Part shown: piece after piece, positions 8,547 through 17,407 of the stretch
Layout: the number at the start of each line of letters is the position of its first letter
Position numbering within the stretch: position 1 is the stretch's first letter
From: DAIDJD01 sp035485275
GTDB lineage: Bacteria; Oederibacteriota; JAJYGY01; DAIDJD01
Length of the DNA: 64,000 nucleotides
NCBI GenBank assembly: GCA_035485275.1
Contig: DATHOE010000012.1
Span: 186,001-250,000, forward strand
Reading direction: 5' to 3'
Made by a program: the position numbers and the translations under genes
The notes under the pieces: generated by a model
What the model saw: the letters and a program-made list of their open reading frames with translations, nothing else
What the model was told of the DNA's origin: nothing
Database searches by the model: none

Positions 8547-9722
8547 ATGCTCCGTTACCTCACCGCCGGCGAGTCCCACGGGCCCGGCCTGACCGTCATC
8601 ATCGAGGGCCTTCCAGCCGGCCTGCCCCTGCGCGCGGACCAAGTCGACTTCTGGCTGGCCGAGCGCCAGAAGGGATACGGCCGCGGCGGCCGCATGGCCA
8701 TCGAGAAAGACCAAGCCCGCATCACCTCCGGGGTGCGCTCCGGCAGGACCCTGGGCTCGCCCCTGGCCTTGTGGGTGGAGAACCGCGACTGGGCCAACTG
8801 GACCAAGATCATGGACCCGGCCGAGAACTCGGCCAGCCACGTCAAGGCGGTGAGCATCACCCGCCCCAGGCCCGGGCACGCGGACCTGTCCGGCGGGCTG
8901 AAGTACGGGCTGACGGATTTGCGCGACGTCCTTGAGCGCGCCTCCGCCCGCGAGACCACGGTGCGCGTGGGCGCCGGCGCGGTGGCCCTGCGCCTGCTGG
9001 AGGAGCTGGGCATAGAGCTGGCGGCGCATGTGGTGCGCCTGGGGGGCGTGGCCCTGACCGGCCCTCCGCCGCCCTTCGCCACCGTCGCCACCAAGCCCTT
9101 CGAGTCCGAGGTGCGCTGCGTGGACCCGGCCGTGTCGGCGCGCATGATCAAGAGGATCAAGAAGGCCAAGGCCGAGGGCGACAGCCTGGGCGGCGTCTTC
9201 GAGATCAGGGCCAAAGGCCTGCCCCCGGGGCTGGGCTCGCACGTGCAATGGGACCGCAAGGCCGACGGCCGCCTGGCCCGCGCCCTGATGTCCGTCCAGA
9301 GCGTCAAGGCCGTGGAAGTGGGCCTCGGGCTCGCGTCCGCGGACCTGCCCGGAAGCAAGGTGCACGACGAGATCGGCTGGAAACCGGCCAAGGGCCGCGA
9401 CGGCTACCGCCGTTTCACCAACCACGCCGGCGGCATCGAGGGAGGCATGACCACGGGCGAGGAGCTGGTCCTGCGCGCGGCCATGAAGCCCATCCCGACC
9501 CTGCTGAAGCCCCTGCGCTCGGTGGACATGGCCGACCACAAGGCCTACCGCGCCAAGTATGAGCGCAGCGACGTCTGCACCGTTCCTGCGGGCGCCGTGG
9601 TGGGCCTGGCCGTGTGCGCCTTCGAGCTGGCGACGCTGGTCCTGGAGAAATTCGGCGGCGATTCGCTGGAGCAGCTGAAGGGCAGCCTGGCCGCGTACGG
9701 CCGGGAGCTGGAGAAGCGCTGA
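8547..9722 (+). CDS. aroC: Chorismate synthase AroC
   Basis: A 391-residue FMN-dependent enzyme converting 5-enolpyruvylshikimate-3-phosphate to chorismate in the last common step of aromatic biosynthesis. The N-terminus MLRYLTAGESHGPGL is the first chorismate-synthase signature; the SARETTVRV segment and the SVKAVEVGLG segment are others. Length is slightly above average (about 360). AAGGAAA precedes the ATG. aroK follows after one base, so the two are coupled. Confidence 0.95.
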   Translation: MLRYLTAGESHGPGLTVIIEGLPAGLPLRADQVDFWLAERQKGYGRGGRMAIEKDQARITSGVRSGRTLGSPLALWVENRDWANWTKIMDPAENSASHVKAVSITRPRPGHADLSGGLKYGLTDLRDVLERASARETTVRVGAGAVALRLLEELGIELAAHVVRLGGVALTGPPPPFATVATKPFESEVRCVDPAVSARMIKRIKKAKAEGDSLGGVFEIRAKGLPPGLGSHVQWDRKADGRLARALMSVQSVKAVEVGLGLASADLPGSKVHDEIGWKPAKGRDGYRRFTNHAGGIEGGMTTGEELVLRAAMKPIPTLLKPLRSVDMADHKAYRAKYERSDVCTVPAGAVVGLAVCAFELATLVLEKFGGDSLEQLKGSLAAYGRELEKR

Positions 9723-9723
9723 G

Positions 9724-10236
9724 GTGAAGGGCCCGGTGGTGCTCATCGGCATGATGGGTTCGGGCAAGACCAGCGTGGGCAGGGAACTGGCGCGGCTCCT
9801 GGGCTGCCCGTGGACGGACCTGGACCACGAGATCGAACGCCGCTTTAAGGCCACGGTGGCCGAGCAGTTCGAGGCCCACGGCGAGACGGAGTTCCGGGGG
9901 CGTGAACGGGACCTGCTGAGGGAGCTCTGCGCCGGGGGGCCGCTCGTGCTCAGCGCCGGCGGCGGGGTGGTGCTCGACCCCGCGAACAGGGAGCTGCTGA
10001 AGGCCCGGACCTGCGTGTTCCTGGACGTCCCCGCGGGGATCCTGGCCGCGCGCCTCGGCGGGAGCCAGGTCCGCCAGAGGCCGCTTTTGCGGGACGCCAA
10101 GGACGGCGCCGAGGCCGCGCTGCGTCGGCTCTCCGAGGAACGCGGGCCCCTCTACCGCGCCTGCGCCACGATGACCGTGGACGCCTCGAAAGGGACCCCC
10201 TTGGAGCTGGCGCAAGGCATCCGCGACCGCCTTTGA
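9724..10236 (+). CDS. aroK: Shikimate kinase AroK
   Basis: A 170-residue cytoplasmic kinase phosphorylating shikimate at O3 with ATP. Walker A GMMGSGKTS is near residues 9-17, the shikimate-binding DLDHEIE near 34 and the GGG glycine motif (SAGGGVV) near 77, followed by the lid region. Starts with GTG one base after the aroC stop. Normal size. Confidence 0.93.
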   Translation: MKGPVVLIGMMGSGKTSVGRELARLLGCPWTDLDHEIERRFKATVAEQFEAHGETEFRGRERDLLRELCAGGPLVLSAGGGVVLDPANRELLKARTCVFLDVPAGILAARLGGSQVRQRPLLRDAKDGAEAALRRLSEERGPLYRACATMTVDASKGTPLELAQGIRDRL

Positions 10237-10245
10237 GCGGGCATG

Positions 10246-10275
10246 TTGACAGCCTGGATTGAAGCGGGGTATATT
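10246..10275 (+). promoter_or_regulatory. Sigma-70-type promoter
   Basis: TTGACA (10246-10251), 18 bases, then TATATT (10270-10275), located 50 bases before the TPR/roadblock gene. This is among the best consensus matches in the window and marks a new transcription unit after aroK. Confidence 0.7.
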
Positions 10276-10325
10276 GAAAAAAGCCTTAATTTCCAAGGGT
10301 TTTTCAGGGGAGCCTCCTAGGGACG

Positions 10326-11951
10326 ATGGTCAAGGAAGACGGCGAGATCAAGGAACTGGGCAAGAAGCTCGCCCAGAACCCGGACTCCATGGTCTTTGTG
10401 CAGTTGGCGGACGCATACCGACGCGCGGGGGACCTTGAGTCCAGCGTGGAGACTTGTCTGCGCGGCCTGGAACGCCATCCCAACTACGCCACCGCGCGGG
10501 TCATCCTGGGGCGCAACTACCTGGACCTGGGCAAGCTCGACGAAGCCGGCGCGGAGTTCCTGAGCATAGAGAAGTCCGACCCGGAAAATATTCTGGCCCA
10601 CCGCATGCTGGGCCAGATCGCCCTGCAAAAAGGCCATTTCGCCGAGGCCATCGCGCGCCAGCAAAGGGTGCTAGCCCTGGATCCCGACGACGGCACGGCC
10701 CAGGAGCTGCTGCAGCAGGCCCTGATGCAGGCCAAGCAAAGCGAGAGCGCGGCCAAGGGCGCGCCCGCGGCGCCGAAGGCTCCGGCCCCGGCTCCTTCGG
10801 CGCCCGCCGCCCCCGCCGCGCCCAAGGCGGCGGCCACGGATGAGCAGTCCCAGGCCTTGAAGGTCGCGGACATCTACATCAAGAAGCACGACTTTGAAAA
10901 AGCCATAGAGGTCGTCCGGGAGATCCTGTTGGTGTCCCCGGACCATGCCCTGTCCCAGCAGAAGCTGAAGGAAATCGTCGCGCTCAAAGTGGCGGCCTCC
11001 GGCGTGGACAAACAACTGGAAGAGAACCGCAAGGCCGAAGAAGAGGCCCGCCGAAAAGCCGAGGAAGAGGCCCGCCGCAAGGCCGAAGAAGCGGCCCGAG
11101 CCAAAGCTGAGGAGGAGGTCCGCCGCAAGGCCGAGGAAGAAGCGGCCCGCGCCAAAGCCGAGGAAGAGGCCCGCCGCAAGGCTGAAGAGGCGGCTCGCGC
11201 CAAAGCCGAAGAAGAGGCCCGCCGCAAGGCCGAGGAAGAAGCGGGCCGCGCCAAAGCCGAGGAAGAGGCCCGCCGCAAAGCCGAAGAAGCGGCCCGCGCC
11301 AAAGCCGAGGAAGAGGCCCATCGCAAGGCCGAAGAGGAGATCCTCCGCAAGGCCGAGGAAGAGACCCGTCGCAAGGCCGCCGAAGAAGCCGCCCGCGGCA
11401 AGGCCGAGGAAGAGAGCCGCCGCAAGGCCGAAGAGGAAGCGGCCCGCGGCAAAGCCGAGGAAGAGGCCCGCAGCAAGGCGTCCAAAGCCCCCGACGTCCG
11501 CGGGCGGGGCCTGGAGAAGTTCACCCAGGACGACATCCTTTCGGTGATCGCGGGTTCGGCCGAGGATCTCATCGGAAACGACGGCCAGGCGGCGCCCGTG
11601 AAGAAATCCGGCGCAAGCCCCGAGGCGCTCGGCGTGATCGAAGCCTTCCTCAAGGCCCAGGCCATCGAGGCCAGCCTCCTGCTGGACGCCAAGGGCGCCA
11701 TGGTGGATTGCCGCATGCCGGGGGACCCCGCCGCGCTGGCGCAGACTGCCGCGGCCGTGTTCCAGGGCACGGAGCGGGCCGCCTTGAGCGTGGGTTTGGG
11801 CGGGCTGAAGCAGGTCATGATCATGGGTCCGGACAACCGCCAGATCCTCTTCCTGAAGCTGGGGGCCGGGGTCTTGGTGGTCCTCACCGGCCGGGAAACC
11901 AACGTGGGCCTGCTGCGCGTGGCGGTGCAGGATCTGATGAAGCGGGCCTGA
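10326..11951 (+). CDS. TPR / Ala-Glu-Lys coiled-coil / roadblock protein
   Basis: A 541-residue cytoplasmic protein with no signal peptide. It has N-terminal tetratricopeptide-like helices (about 1-140), an Ala-Pro linker (about 142-175), another TPR-like pair (about 178-225), a long, charged single-helix or coiled-coil segment of repeated AEEEARRK units (about 235-385), and a C-terminal roadblock/LC7-like domain (about 430-541). Roadblock domains regulate small GTPases such as MglA or act as scaffolds, and the next gene is a free-standing roadblock protein. A role in polarity or motility control, fitting the nearby pilus genes, is inference. Confidence 0.75.
   Translation: MVKEDGEIKELGKKLAQNPDSMVFVQLADAYRRAGDLESSVETCLRGLERHPNYATARVILGRNYLDLGKLDEAGAEFLSIEKSDPENILAHRMLGQIALQKGHFAEAIARQQRVLALDPDDGTAQELLQQALMQAKQSESAAKGAPAAPKAPAPAPSAPAAPAAPKAAATDEQSQALKVADIYIKKHDFEKAIEVVREILLVSPDHALSQQKLKEIVALKVAASGVDKQLEENRKAEEEARRKAEEEARRKAEEAARAKAEEEVRRKAEEEAARAKAEEEARRKAEEAARAKAEEEARRKAEEEAGRAKAEEEARRKAEEAARAKAEEEAHRKAEEEILRKAEEETRRKAAEEAARGKAEEESRRKAEEEAARGKAEEEARSKASKAPDVRGRGLEKFTQDDILSVIAGSAEDLIGNDGQAAPVKKSGASPEALGVIEAFLKAQAIEASLLLDAKGAMVDCRMPGDPAALAQTAAAVFQGTERAALSVGLGGLKQVMIMGPDNRQILFLKLGAGVLVVLTGRETNVGLLRVAVQDLMKRA
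11030..11480 (+). repeat. Degenerate in-frame repeats coding for the AEEEARRK helix
   Basis: About fifteen degenerate units built on GCCGAGGAAGAGGCCCGC, encoding alternating Ala-Glu-Glu and Arg-Lys blocks. The array keeps the reading frame and probably varies in length between strains by slippage or recombination. Confidence 0.8.
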
Positions 11952-11970
11952 GGGCCCGGGGAAAGGTGCC

Positions 11971-12330
11971 ATGGATTTTAAAGCGGCTTTGAAGGACATG
12001 GTCGACAGCGTGGACGGCTCCATCGGCGCGGGCCTGGTGGGCCTGGACGGCCTGGTGATCGACCAGGTGTCCATGAGCGGAGACTTCGACATCACGGTGG
12101 TGGGCGCGGAATACGCCACCATCGTCAAGAACTCGTCCAAGGCCGCCCGCAATTTCGGGCTGGGGAAGACCGACGAGATCATGGTGTCGACCGAGAAGGC
12201 CACCATGATCATGACCACCGTGGGCGAGGAATACTTCATCGCCCTGGCCCTGGGGCTGGACGGAAATCTTGGACGGGGCCGCCTGGAACTGAAGAAGCAG
12301 GCGGCCAAATTCGCGCAGGCTCTCGCTTGA
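11971..12330 (+). CDS. Roadblock/LC7 (MglB-like) domain protein
   Basis: A 119-residue single-domain protein. The pattern of an amphipathic helix, then GAGLVGLDGLVI, then the beta strands around MIMTTVGEEYFIALAL, matches roadblock/LC7 folds. MglB-type proteins are GAPs for the polarity GTPase MglA; no MglA is in the window. It follows the TPR-roadblock protein by 19 bases and may form a heterodimer with its C-terminal domain. Confidence 0.8.
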   Translation: MDFKAALKDMVDSVDGSIGAGLVGLDGLVIDQVSMSGDFDITVVGAEYATIVKNSSKAARNFGLGKTDEIMVSTEKATMIMTTVGEEYFIALALGLDGNLGRGRLELKKQAAKFAQALA

Positions 12331-12339
12331 GGCGGACAA

Positions 12340-12666
12340 ATGGCCTTTAAATCCATGATCCAGGCCGCGCGGCACTGGCTGCGCGACGAGCATCCCCAGG
12401 TCCGGCGCCGCCGGATGATCGCCACCGGCGTCGGCGTGCTGCTGGTCTGGTTCGTGCTGGGCGGCCGCCAGGGGCTCTTCGCCCTGGCCATGAGCCAGCG
12501 CGAGAAGGCCTCCCTGCGCGAGCAGATCGCCGAGCTGACCGTGGACAACGCCGCCCTGCGGACCCAGGCCGACGCCATGGCGCGCGACCCGCAGGCCTGC
12601 GAAAAGACGGCCAGGGAGCAGCTCCAGCTGATGCGCCCCGGCGAGATCATCTACCGTTTCCAATAA
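12340..12666 (+). CDS. FtsB/DivIC-like septum formation protein
   Basis: A 108-residue bitopic protein: basic cytoplasmic N-terminus, one transmembrane helix (about 28-48), then a coiled coil (about 48-80) with heptads around REQIAELTVDNAALR and the closing LMRPGEIIYRF, typical of FtsB/DivIC where the tail contacts FtsL/FtsQ in the divisome. Size fits the family. Confidence 0.8.
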   Translation: MAFKSMIQAARHWLRDEHPQVRRRRMIATGVGVLLVWFVLGGRQGLFALAMSQREKASLREQIAELTVDNAALRTQADAMARDPQACEKTAREQLQLMRPGEIIYRFQ

Positions 12667-12697
12667 TCCGGGCCCAAGGCCCGTCAAGGAGGAAGCC

Positions 12698-13612
12698 TTG
12701 CCCCTTCCCATGCGGCTGGTCACGGTGGGGTCCGTGGCCCTGGACACCCTCAGCACCCCCCACGGCAAGCGCGCCGGGATCATCGGCGGGGCCGCCACGC
12801 ACGCTTCGGTGGCGGCCAGTTTTTTTGTGCCGCGCCCAGGGATCGTGGGTGTGGTCGGCGCGGATTTCCCCGAGGCCAACCGCGTCCTCCTGCGCAAGCG
12901 CGGGGTGGACCTCGCCGGGCTGGCCACGGCCGAGGGCAAGACCTTCCATTGGACGGGAAGCTATGACGGCGACATGGCCGTGGCCACGACCCTGAGCACG
13001 GAACTGGGCGTCTTCGCGGACTTCGACCCCAAGGTGCCGCGGGCCTGGCTGGACGCGCCCTTCCTCTTCCTGGCGAACATCGAGCCGGGCATCCAGGGGC
13101 GCGTGCTCGACCAGATGAAGCGCCCCCGCTTCAGCCTGCTGGACACCATGAACCTGTGGATCGCCACGCGGCGCGAGGCCCTGCTGAAGGTCGTCAAGCG
13201 GGTGGACGCGGTGGTCCTCAACGACCAGGAGATACGCCAGCTCACGGGCGAGCATTCGCTCATCAAGGCCGCCGCCGCCTGCCTGCGCATGGGCCCCAAG
13301 ACCGTCTTCCTCAAGCGCGGGGAGCACGGCGCCAGCCTGATCGGCAGGAAGGAGTTCTTCCACCTGCCGGCCTACCCCACGGCTAAAGTGGTGGACCCCA
13401 CCGGCGCCGGGGACAGCTTCGCCGGCGGCCTGATGGGCTGGCTGGCGGACAAGGGCAAGACGCGGCCCAAGGACCTGCGTCGCGCCATGGCCGCCGGGGT
13501 GGTTCTGTCGAGCTTCCAGGTCGAGGGCTTCTCCCTGGAGCGCACCGTGCGCCTGAAGGCCTCCGAGATCGCCGCCCGCCTGAAGGCCCTGCGGGCCATG
13601 ACCGAGTTCTGA
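12698..13612 (+). CDS. PfkB-family carbohydrate/nucleoside kinase
   Basis: A 304-residue ribokinase-fold enzyme. The GSVALDT start, the GGAATHAS substrate-side motif (near 28) and the anion-hole/catalytic motif DPTGAGDSFAGG (near 231-242, catalytic Asp in GAGD) are all present. The substrate cannot be read from sequence; ribokinase, adenosine kinase-like or sugar kinase are all possible. The TTG at 12698 has AAGGAGG five bases upstream and is favoured over the ATG at 12710. Confidence 0.85.
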   Translation: MPLPMRLVTVGSVALDTLSTPHGKRAGIIGGAATHASVAASFFVPRPGIVGVVGADFPEANRVLLRKRGVDLAGLATAEGKTFHWTGSYDGDMAVATTLSTELGVFADFDPKVPRAWLDAPFLFLANIEPGIQGRVLDQMKRPRFSLLDTMNLWIATRREALLKVVKRVDAVVLNDQEIRQLTGEHSLIKAAAACLRMGPKTVFLKRGEHGASLIGRKEFFHLPAYPTAKVVDPTGAGDSFAGGLMGWLADKGKTRPKDLRRAMAAGVVLSSFQVEGFSLERTVRLKASEIAARLKALRAMTEF

Positions 13613-13619
13613 GCTGGGC

Positions 13620-14192
13620 ATGGGCCTTTCCCGCGCCGAGCGCGCCCTGGCGGCACGGCTGAAAAAATCCTTCAAAGGCGCCCGTTACGCCCACACCCGC
13701 GGCGTGGTGCAAACCGCCCGGGCCCTGGCCGCGCGGTACGGGGTGGATCCCGAACGCGCGGCCAAGGCCGCCTGGCTGCACGATTGCGCCAAGGCCCTGG
13801 AACGCGAGGACCTCAAGCCCCTGCTGGCGCGGGCCCGCCTGGACGCCCATGAGAAGGCCCTGCCGGCCCTCTGGCACGCCCCGGTGGGGGCCTTCCTGGC
13901 CCGCCGCGACTACGGGGTCAAGGACGCCGAGATCCTGAAGGCGATCCGCTTCCACAGCACCGGAGCCCCCGGCCAGACCCCCCTGCAAAAACTGCTCTTT
14001 GTGTCGGACTACATCGAGCCCGGCCGGCCGGCCTGGCCCGAGCTCCCCGCCCTGAGGCGCCTGGCCCGCAAGGACCTGGACGCCGCCTGGAGCCAGGTGC
14101 TCAGGCACAAATTGGCGGACCTCCTGCGCCGCGGCCGCCCCCTGCATCCCCGCAGCCTGGCCGCCTACAACAGCTCCCTCAAACGCCCCTAA
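13620..14192 (+). CDS. YqeK-like HD-domain hydrolase
   Basis: A 190-residue HD-superfamily phosphohydrolase. Metal ligands are visible in HTRGV (about 30), WLHDCAK (about 57-63, the HD pair), HAPVGA (about 86), RFHSTG (about 112) and SDYIEPGR (about 128). This pattern is that of YqeK, a symmetrical diadenosine tetraphosphate hydrolase often encoded beside ribosome-associated or NAD-synthesis genes. It sits 7 bases after the PfkB kinase and 4 bases before argS. Confidence 0.8.
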   Translation: MGLSRAERALAARLKKSFKGARYAHTRGVVQTARALAARYGVDPERAAKAAWLHDCAKALEREDLKPLLARARLDAHEKALPALWHAPVGAFLARRDYGVKDAEILKAIRFHSTGAPGQTPLQKLLFVSDYIEPGRPAWPELPALRRLARKDLDAAWSQVLRHKLADLLRRGRPLHPRSLAAYNSSLKRP

Positions 14193-14196
14193 CCCC

Positions 14197-15984
14197 ATGC
14201 CCAGCCTGCTCAAACAGCTCAGCGCCCTGGTCCAGGACGCCTTCGAGGCCGCCGGCCTCGAGCGGCGCCACGGCCTGGTCGTGCCCTCGGCGCGGCCCGA
14301 CCTGTGCCAGTTCCAGTGCAACGGCGCCATGCCGGCGGCCAAGGCCATGGGGATGAACCCGCGCCAGGCGGCGCAGTCCGTGGTGGAACGGCTGCGGGCC
14401 CTGCGCGACAAGGTCTTTCAAAGCGTGGAGGCGGTCGGCCCCGGCTTCATCAACCTGACCTGCGGGGACGCCTGGCTGGCCACGCAGGTCCGCGCGGCCG
14501 CCCTGGACCCGAAGCTGGGGGCCCCCGTGTCCGAAACGGGCATGGTCTTCCTGGATTTCGGCGGGCCCAACGTGGCCAAGCCCCTGCATGTGGGACATCT
14601 GCGTTCCGCCATCATCGGCGACTGCCTCCAGCGCCTGCACCGCTTCATCGGGGCCGAGGTCCTCAGCGACATACACCTGGGAGACTGGGGCACGCAGATG
14701 GGCATGCTCATCGAGGCCGTGCGCGAGGAGCAGCCTGGCCTGCCCTATTTCGTCGAAAGCGCCGGCGGGCCTTTCCCGACGGCGAGCCCGGTGAGCCTGG
14801 CGGACCTGGAACGCCTGTATCCGGCCATGAGCGCGCGCTGCAAGGTCGACCCGGCCGCCGCGGAAAAAGCGCGCGCCGCCACCCGCGCGCTGCAGGCGGG
14901 GCGGCCCGGATACCGGGCCCTGTGGCGCCACTTCGTGGACGTCAGCATCGCCGCGATCAAGGCGGATTTCGCGGGCCTGGGCGTGTCCTGGGACCTCTGG
15001 CTGGGCGAGAGCGACAGCCAGGCCGCCATCCCGGCCATGCTCGAGGACCTGCGCGTCCGGGGCGTCAGCGCCATGAGCGAGGGCGCCACGGTCATCCACC
15101 TCGACCCCATCGCCAACACGGAAACGCCGCCCCTGCTGCTGGTGAAGTCCGACGGCGGCTACCTCTACGGCACCACGGACCTGGCCGCCCTCAGGGACAG
15201 GGTGGCCACGCTCAAGGCCAAGCGCCTGCTCTACGTGGCGGACCGCCGGCAGAGCCTGCACTTCGCCCAGGTCTTCCAGGGCGCGGCCAAGGCCGGCTAC
15301 CTGGCCGGCGCGGGCGCGGAGCACGTCGCCTTCGGCACGGTCAACGGCAAGGACGGCAAGCCCTACAAGACCCGCGACGGCGGGGTGATGCCCCTGCGCC
15401 AGCTGCTGGCGGACGCTCTGGAAAAGGCGGTGGAGCGCCTCAAAGAGAACGGCATGGTGGAGGACCTCCTCAAGGCCGGCCCAGGGAACGATGCCCAGGC
15501 GGCCCTGGACAGGATCGCCCGCCAGGTCGCCCTGGCCGCGCTGAAGTTCGCGGACTTGTGCAATCCCCGCGCCGGCGACTACGTCTTCGACCTGGAAAAA
15601 TTCATGCTCTTCGAGGGCCGCACCGGCCCCTACCTCCTGTATGCCGCCGTGCGCATGAAGAGCATCCTGCGCAAGGCCGCGGAGCGCGGCTTCGAGCCGG
15701 GGGAAATGGGGGAGCCGGCCGCCGCGGAGCGCCCCCTGGTCCTGAAGCTGCTTGCCCTGCCCGAGACCCTGGAGCGGGCCGCGGCCGAGAGCGCGCCCAA
15801 CCTGCTTTGCGACTGGGCCTATGAACTGGCCGGGGTTTTCAGCACCTTTTACCAGAGCTCCAACATCCTGCGCGAGGAGGATCCCGGCCTGCGGGCCTCC
15901 TGGCTGGCCCTCACGAAAACCACGCTGAAGGGCCTGGAAACGGTCCTGGGCCTTCTGGGCCTGGAGACGCCGGAGCAGATGTAG
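14197..15984 (+). CDS. argS: Arginyl-tRNA synthetase
   Basis: A 595-residue class I synthetase charging tRNA-Arg. Domains: N-terminal Add-1 domain (about 1-110), catalytic Rossmann fold with HIGH as HVGH (about 131-134), the KMSKS-equivalent loop as KPYKTRDGG (about 388-396) and the C-terminal anticodon-binding DALR domain ending near TFYQSSNILRE (about 550). All parts are present and length is normal. Confidence 0.93.
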   Translation: MPSLLKQLSALVQDAFEAAGLERRHGLVVPSARPDLCQFQCNGAMPAAKAMGMNPRQAAQSVVERLRALRDKVFQSVEAVGPGFINLTCGDAWLATQVRAAALDPKLGAPVSETGMVFLDFGGPNVAKPLHVGHLRSAIIGDCLQRLHRFIGAEVLSDIHLGDWGTQMGMLIEAVREEQPGLPYFVESAGGPFPTASPVSLADLERLYPAMSARCKVDPAAAEKARAATRALQAGRPGYRALWRHFVDVSIAAIKADFAGLGVSWDLWLGESDSQAAIPAMLEDLRVRGVSAMSEGATVIHLDPIANTETPPLLLVKSDGGYLYGTTDLAALRDRVATLKAKRLLYVADRRQSLHFAQVFQGAAKAGYLAGAGAEHVAFGTVNGKDGKPYKTRDGGVMPLRQLLADALEKAVERLKENGMVEDLLKAGPGNDAQAALDRIARQVALAALKFADLCNPRAGDYVFDLEKFMLFEGRTGPYLLYAAVRMKSILRKAAERGFEPGEMGEPAAAERPLVLKLLALPETLERAAAESAPNLLCDWAYELAGVFSTFYQSSNILREEDPGLRASWLALTKTTLKGLETVLGLLGLETPEQM

Positions 15985-16022
15985 CCGGAGGGAAAGGCCC
16001 TTGTGGGGCGACTTTCCCGGCT
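15983..16022 (+). terminator. Hairpin after argS
   Basis: GGGAAAG (15990-15996) pairs with CTTTCCC (16012-16018), extended by AGCC/GGCT around a small bulge. There is no U tract, so it may be a processing or Rho-assisted end rather than a classical intrinsic terminator. Confidence 0.4.
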
Positions 16023-16190
16023 GGATCGGACCCTGGAAATAGGCTAGGATGCGGAACAATGCTTTTGACGACTAAGCGACACTTCGGACAGCCCAAGACA
16101 ACTGCTCGCGCAGCGGAACGTTGTTCCATTGCCGGCCGTGACATTCCTCCAAACGGACCCGCCATCATCCCCGAAAAACGGATTTTTTCG

Positions 16191-17399
16191 ATGAAGCCAA
16201 GGCCGGCCGCGGGCCTGCTCCGCCTCCTGGCCGCGCTGTGCCTGCCCGCGCTCCTGCGCGCGGATCCGACCCTGATCGGGACCGCGTCCATCAGCTCGAT
16301 CAACAACTACACGGACGGCCCGGTCGCGACCTCCTTCACGAATCCCGGCGGTTCGAACCTGGTGCTCATCGTCCGCGTGCTCATGGCCACTCCCAGCTCA
16401 GGGAGCACCACCACGAATGAGATCTCCAACGTCAGCTTCGGAGCGCAAAATTTCGTGCGTTACGACTCCGTGGTGGTGAACACCAGCAACGGGGCCACGG
16501 ACCTTGAGACCTGGTACCTGGTCGCGCCCGCCACGGGGACACAGAACGTGACCGTTTCGTGGAGCACGCCGAACCTGTACTACAACATCATGGTTTCCGC
16601 CGACCTTTTTGACGACGCCAGCCAGACCGTGCCCATCGTCAACAGCAACCTCAACGCCTCCGTGTCCAGCGTGACGAGCTACACCGCCAGCATGACCACC
16701 ATCGGCCCAAACAACACCATGTCGAGCTTTTTGATCGCCGGCGCCGACGACGCCAACACCACCGTCGCCACCTCCGCGAACGAGGAGTTCTTCACCGGCC
16801 CCGACGAGCCCAGCAACGCCTACGCCTCCTATGTGCAGACCACGGCGCCGGGGACCTACACCATCACCTACACCATGTCGAACAACTCCAACCCGACCTG
16901 GCAGTCCCAGAACATCGAGATCGGGTCCATCGCGGTCCCCAGCCCGACCGACAGCCCCACGGCGACCCCCAGCTCCACCCCCACGGTCACTCCCAGCGCG
17001 ACCGCCACCGGCACGCCGACGGCCTCCCCGACGCGCACGGACACGCCGACCCCCGGCCCCACGGCCACGGCCGCGCCGCCCACCTCGACGCCCTCCCCGG
17101 CCGGCTACCTGAGCCTCACGCGCGGCTATCCCAACCCCGACCCCTCCAAGGGGCCCCTGTGGCTGCCCTATGTGCTTACCTGCGACGCCACCGTGAACAT
17201 CCGCATCTACGACGTGGCCGGCGAGACCGTGCGCGACCTGGCGCCCTTCGCGGGCCAGACGGGAGAGAACGAGGAATACTGGGACGGCCACAACGGCGCG
17301 GGCCAGGCCGTCGCCAACGGCGTCTACATCGGCCACATCACCGCCACCGCCTTCGGGCAGTCCCAGGACGTCTGGGTCAAGATGGCGATCGCGCGATGA
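16191..17399 (+). CDS. Exported surface protein with Thr/Pro/Ser linker and FlgD-like tail
   Basis: A 402-residue secreted protein. The ATG at 16191 gives a clear signal peptide (about 1-24, ending LLRA); an in-frame ATG at 16059 would bury it, so it is not used. The body (about 25-240) is beta-rich and Asn/Thr/Ser-rich, followed by a Thr-Pro-Ser linker (about 245-310) and a C-terminal FlgD-Ig-like module with the PNPDPSKG start and the YWDGHNGAGQAVANGVY motif. Such tails sit on surface or gliding-related proteins of many poorly cultured diderms and may act as sorting modules. The ligand is unknown. Confidence 0.7.
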   Translation: MKPRPAAGLLRLLAALCLPALLRADPTLIGTASISSINNYTDGPVATSFTNPGGSNLVLIVRVLMATPSSGSTTTNEISNVSFGAQNFVRYDSVVVNTSNGATDLETWYLVAPATGTQNVTVSWSTPNLYYNIMVSADLFDDASQTVPIVNSNLNASVSSVTSYTASMTTIGPNNTMSSFLIAGADDANTTVATSANEEFFTGPDEPSNAYASYVQTTAPGTYTITYTMSNNSNPTWQSQNIEIGSIAVPSPTDSPTATPSSTPTVTPSATATGTPTASPTRTDTPTPGPTATAAPPTSTPSPAGYLSLTRGYPNPDPSKGPLWLPYVLTCDATVNIRIYDVAGETVRDLAPFAGQTGENEEYWDGHNGAGQAVANGVYIGHITATAFGQSQDVWVKMAIAR

Positions 17400-17407
17400 G
17401 GGCCCCC

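Noticed and set aside
8058..10100. 680-codon - strand open frame across pilQ, aroC and aroK
   Set aside because: Covers three well-supported genes on the other strand and has Arg/Ser/Pro-rich composition with no domain.
11030..11480. Regular repeats considered as a CRISPR array
   Set aside because: Units are contiguous, in frame and code for a charged helix; no unique spacers. No CRISPR array was seen anywhere in the window.
10671..12650. 659-codon - strand open frame opposite the TPR/roadblock genes
   Set aside because: The Phe/Gly/Leu repeats are the antisense reading of the AEEEARRK repeat.
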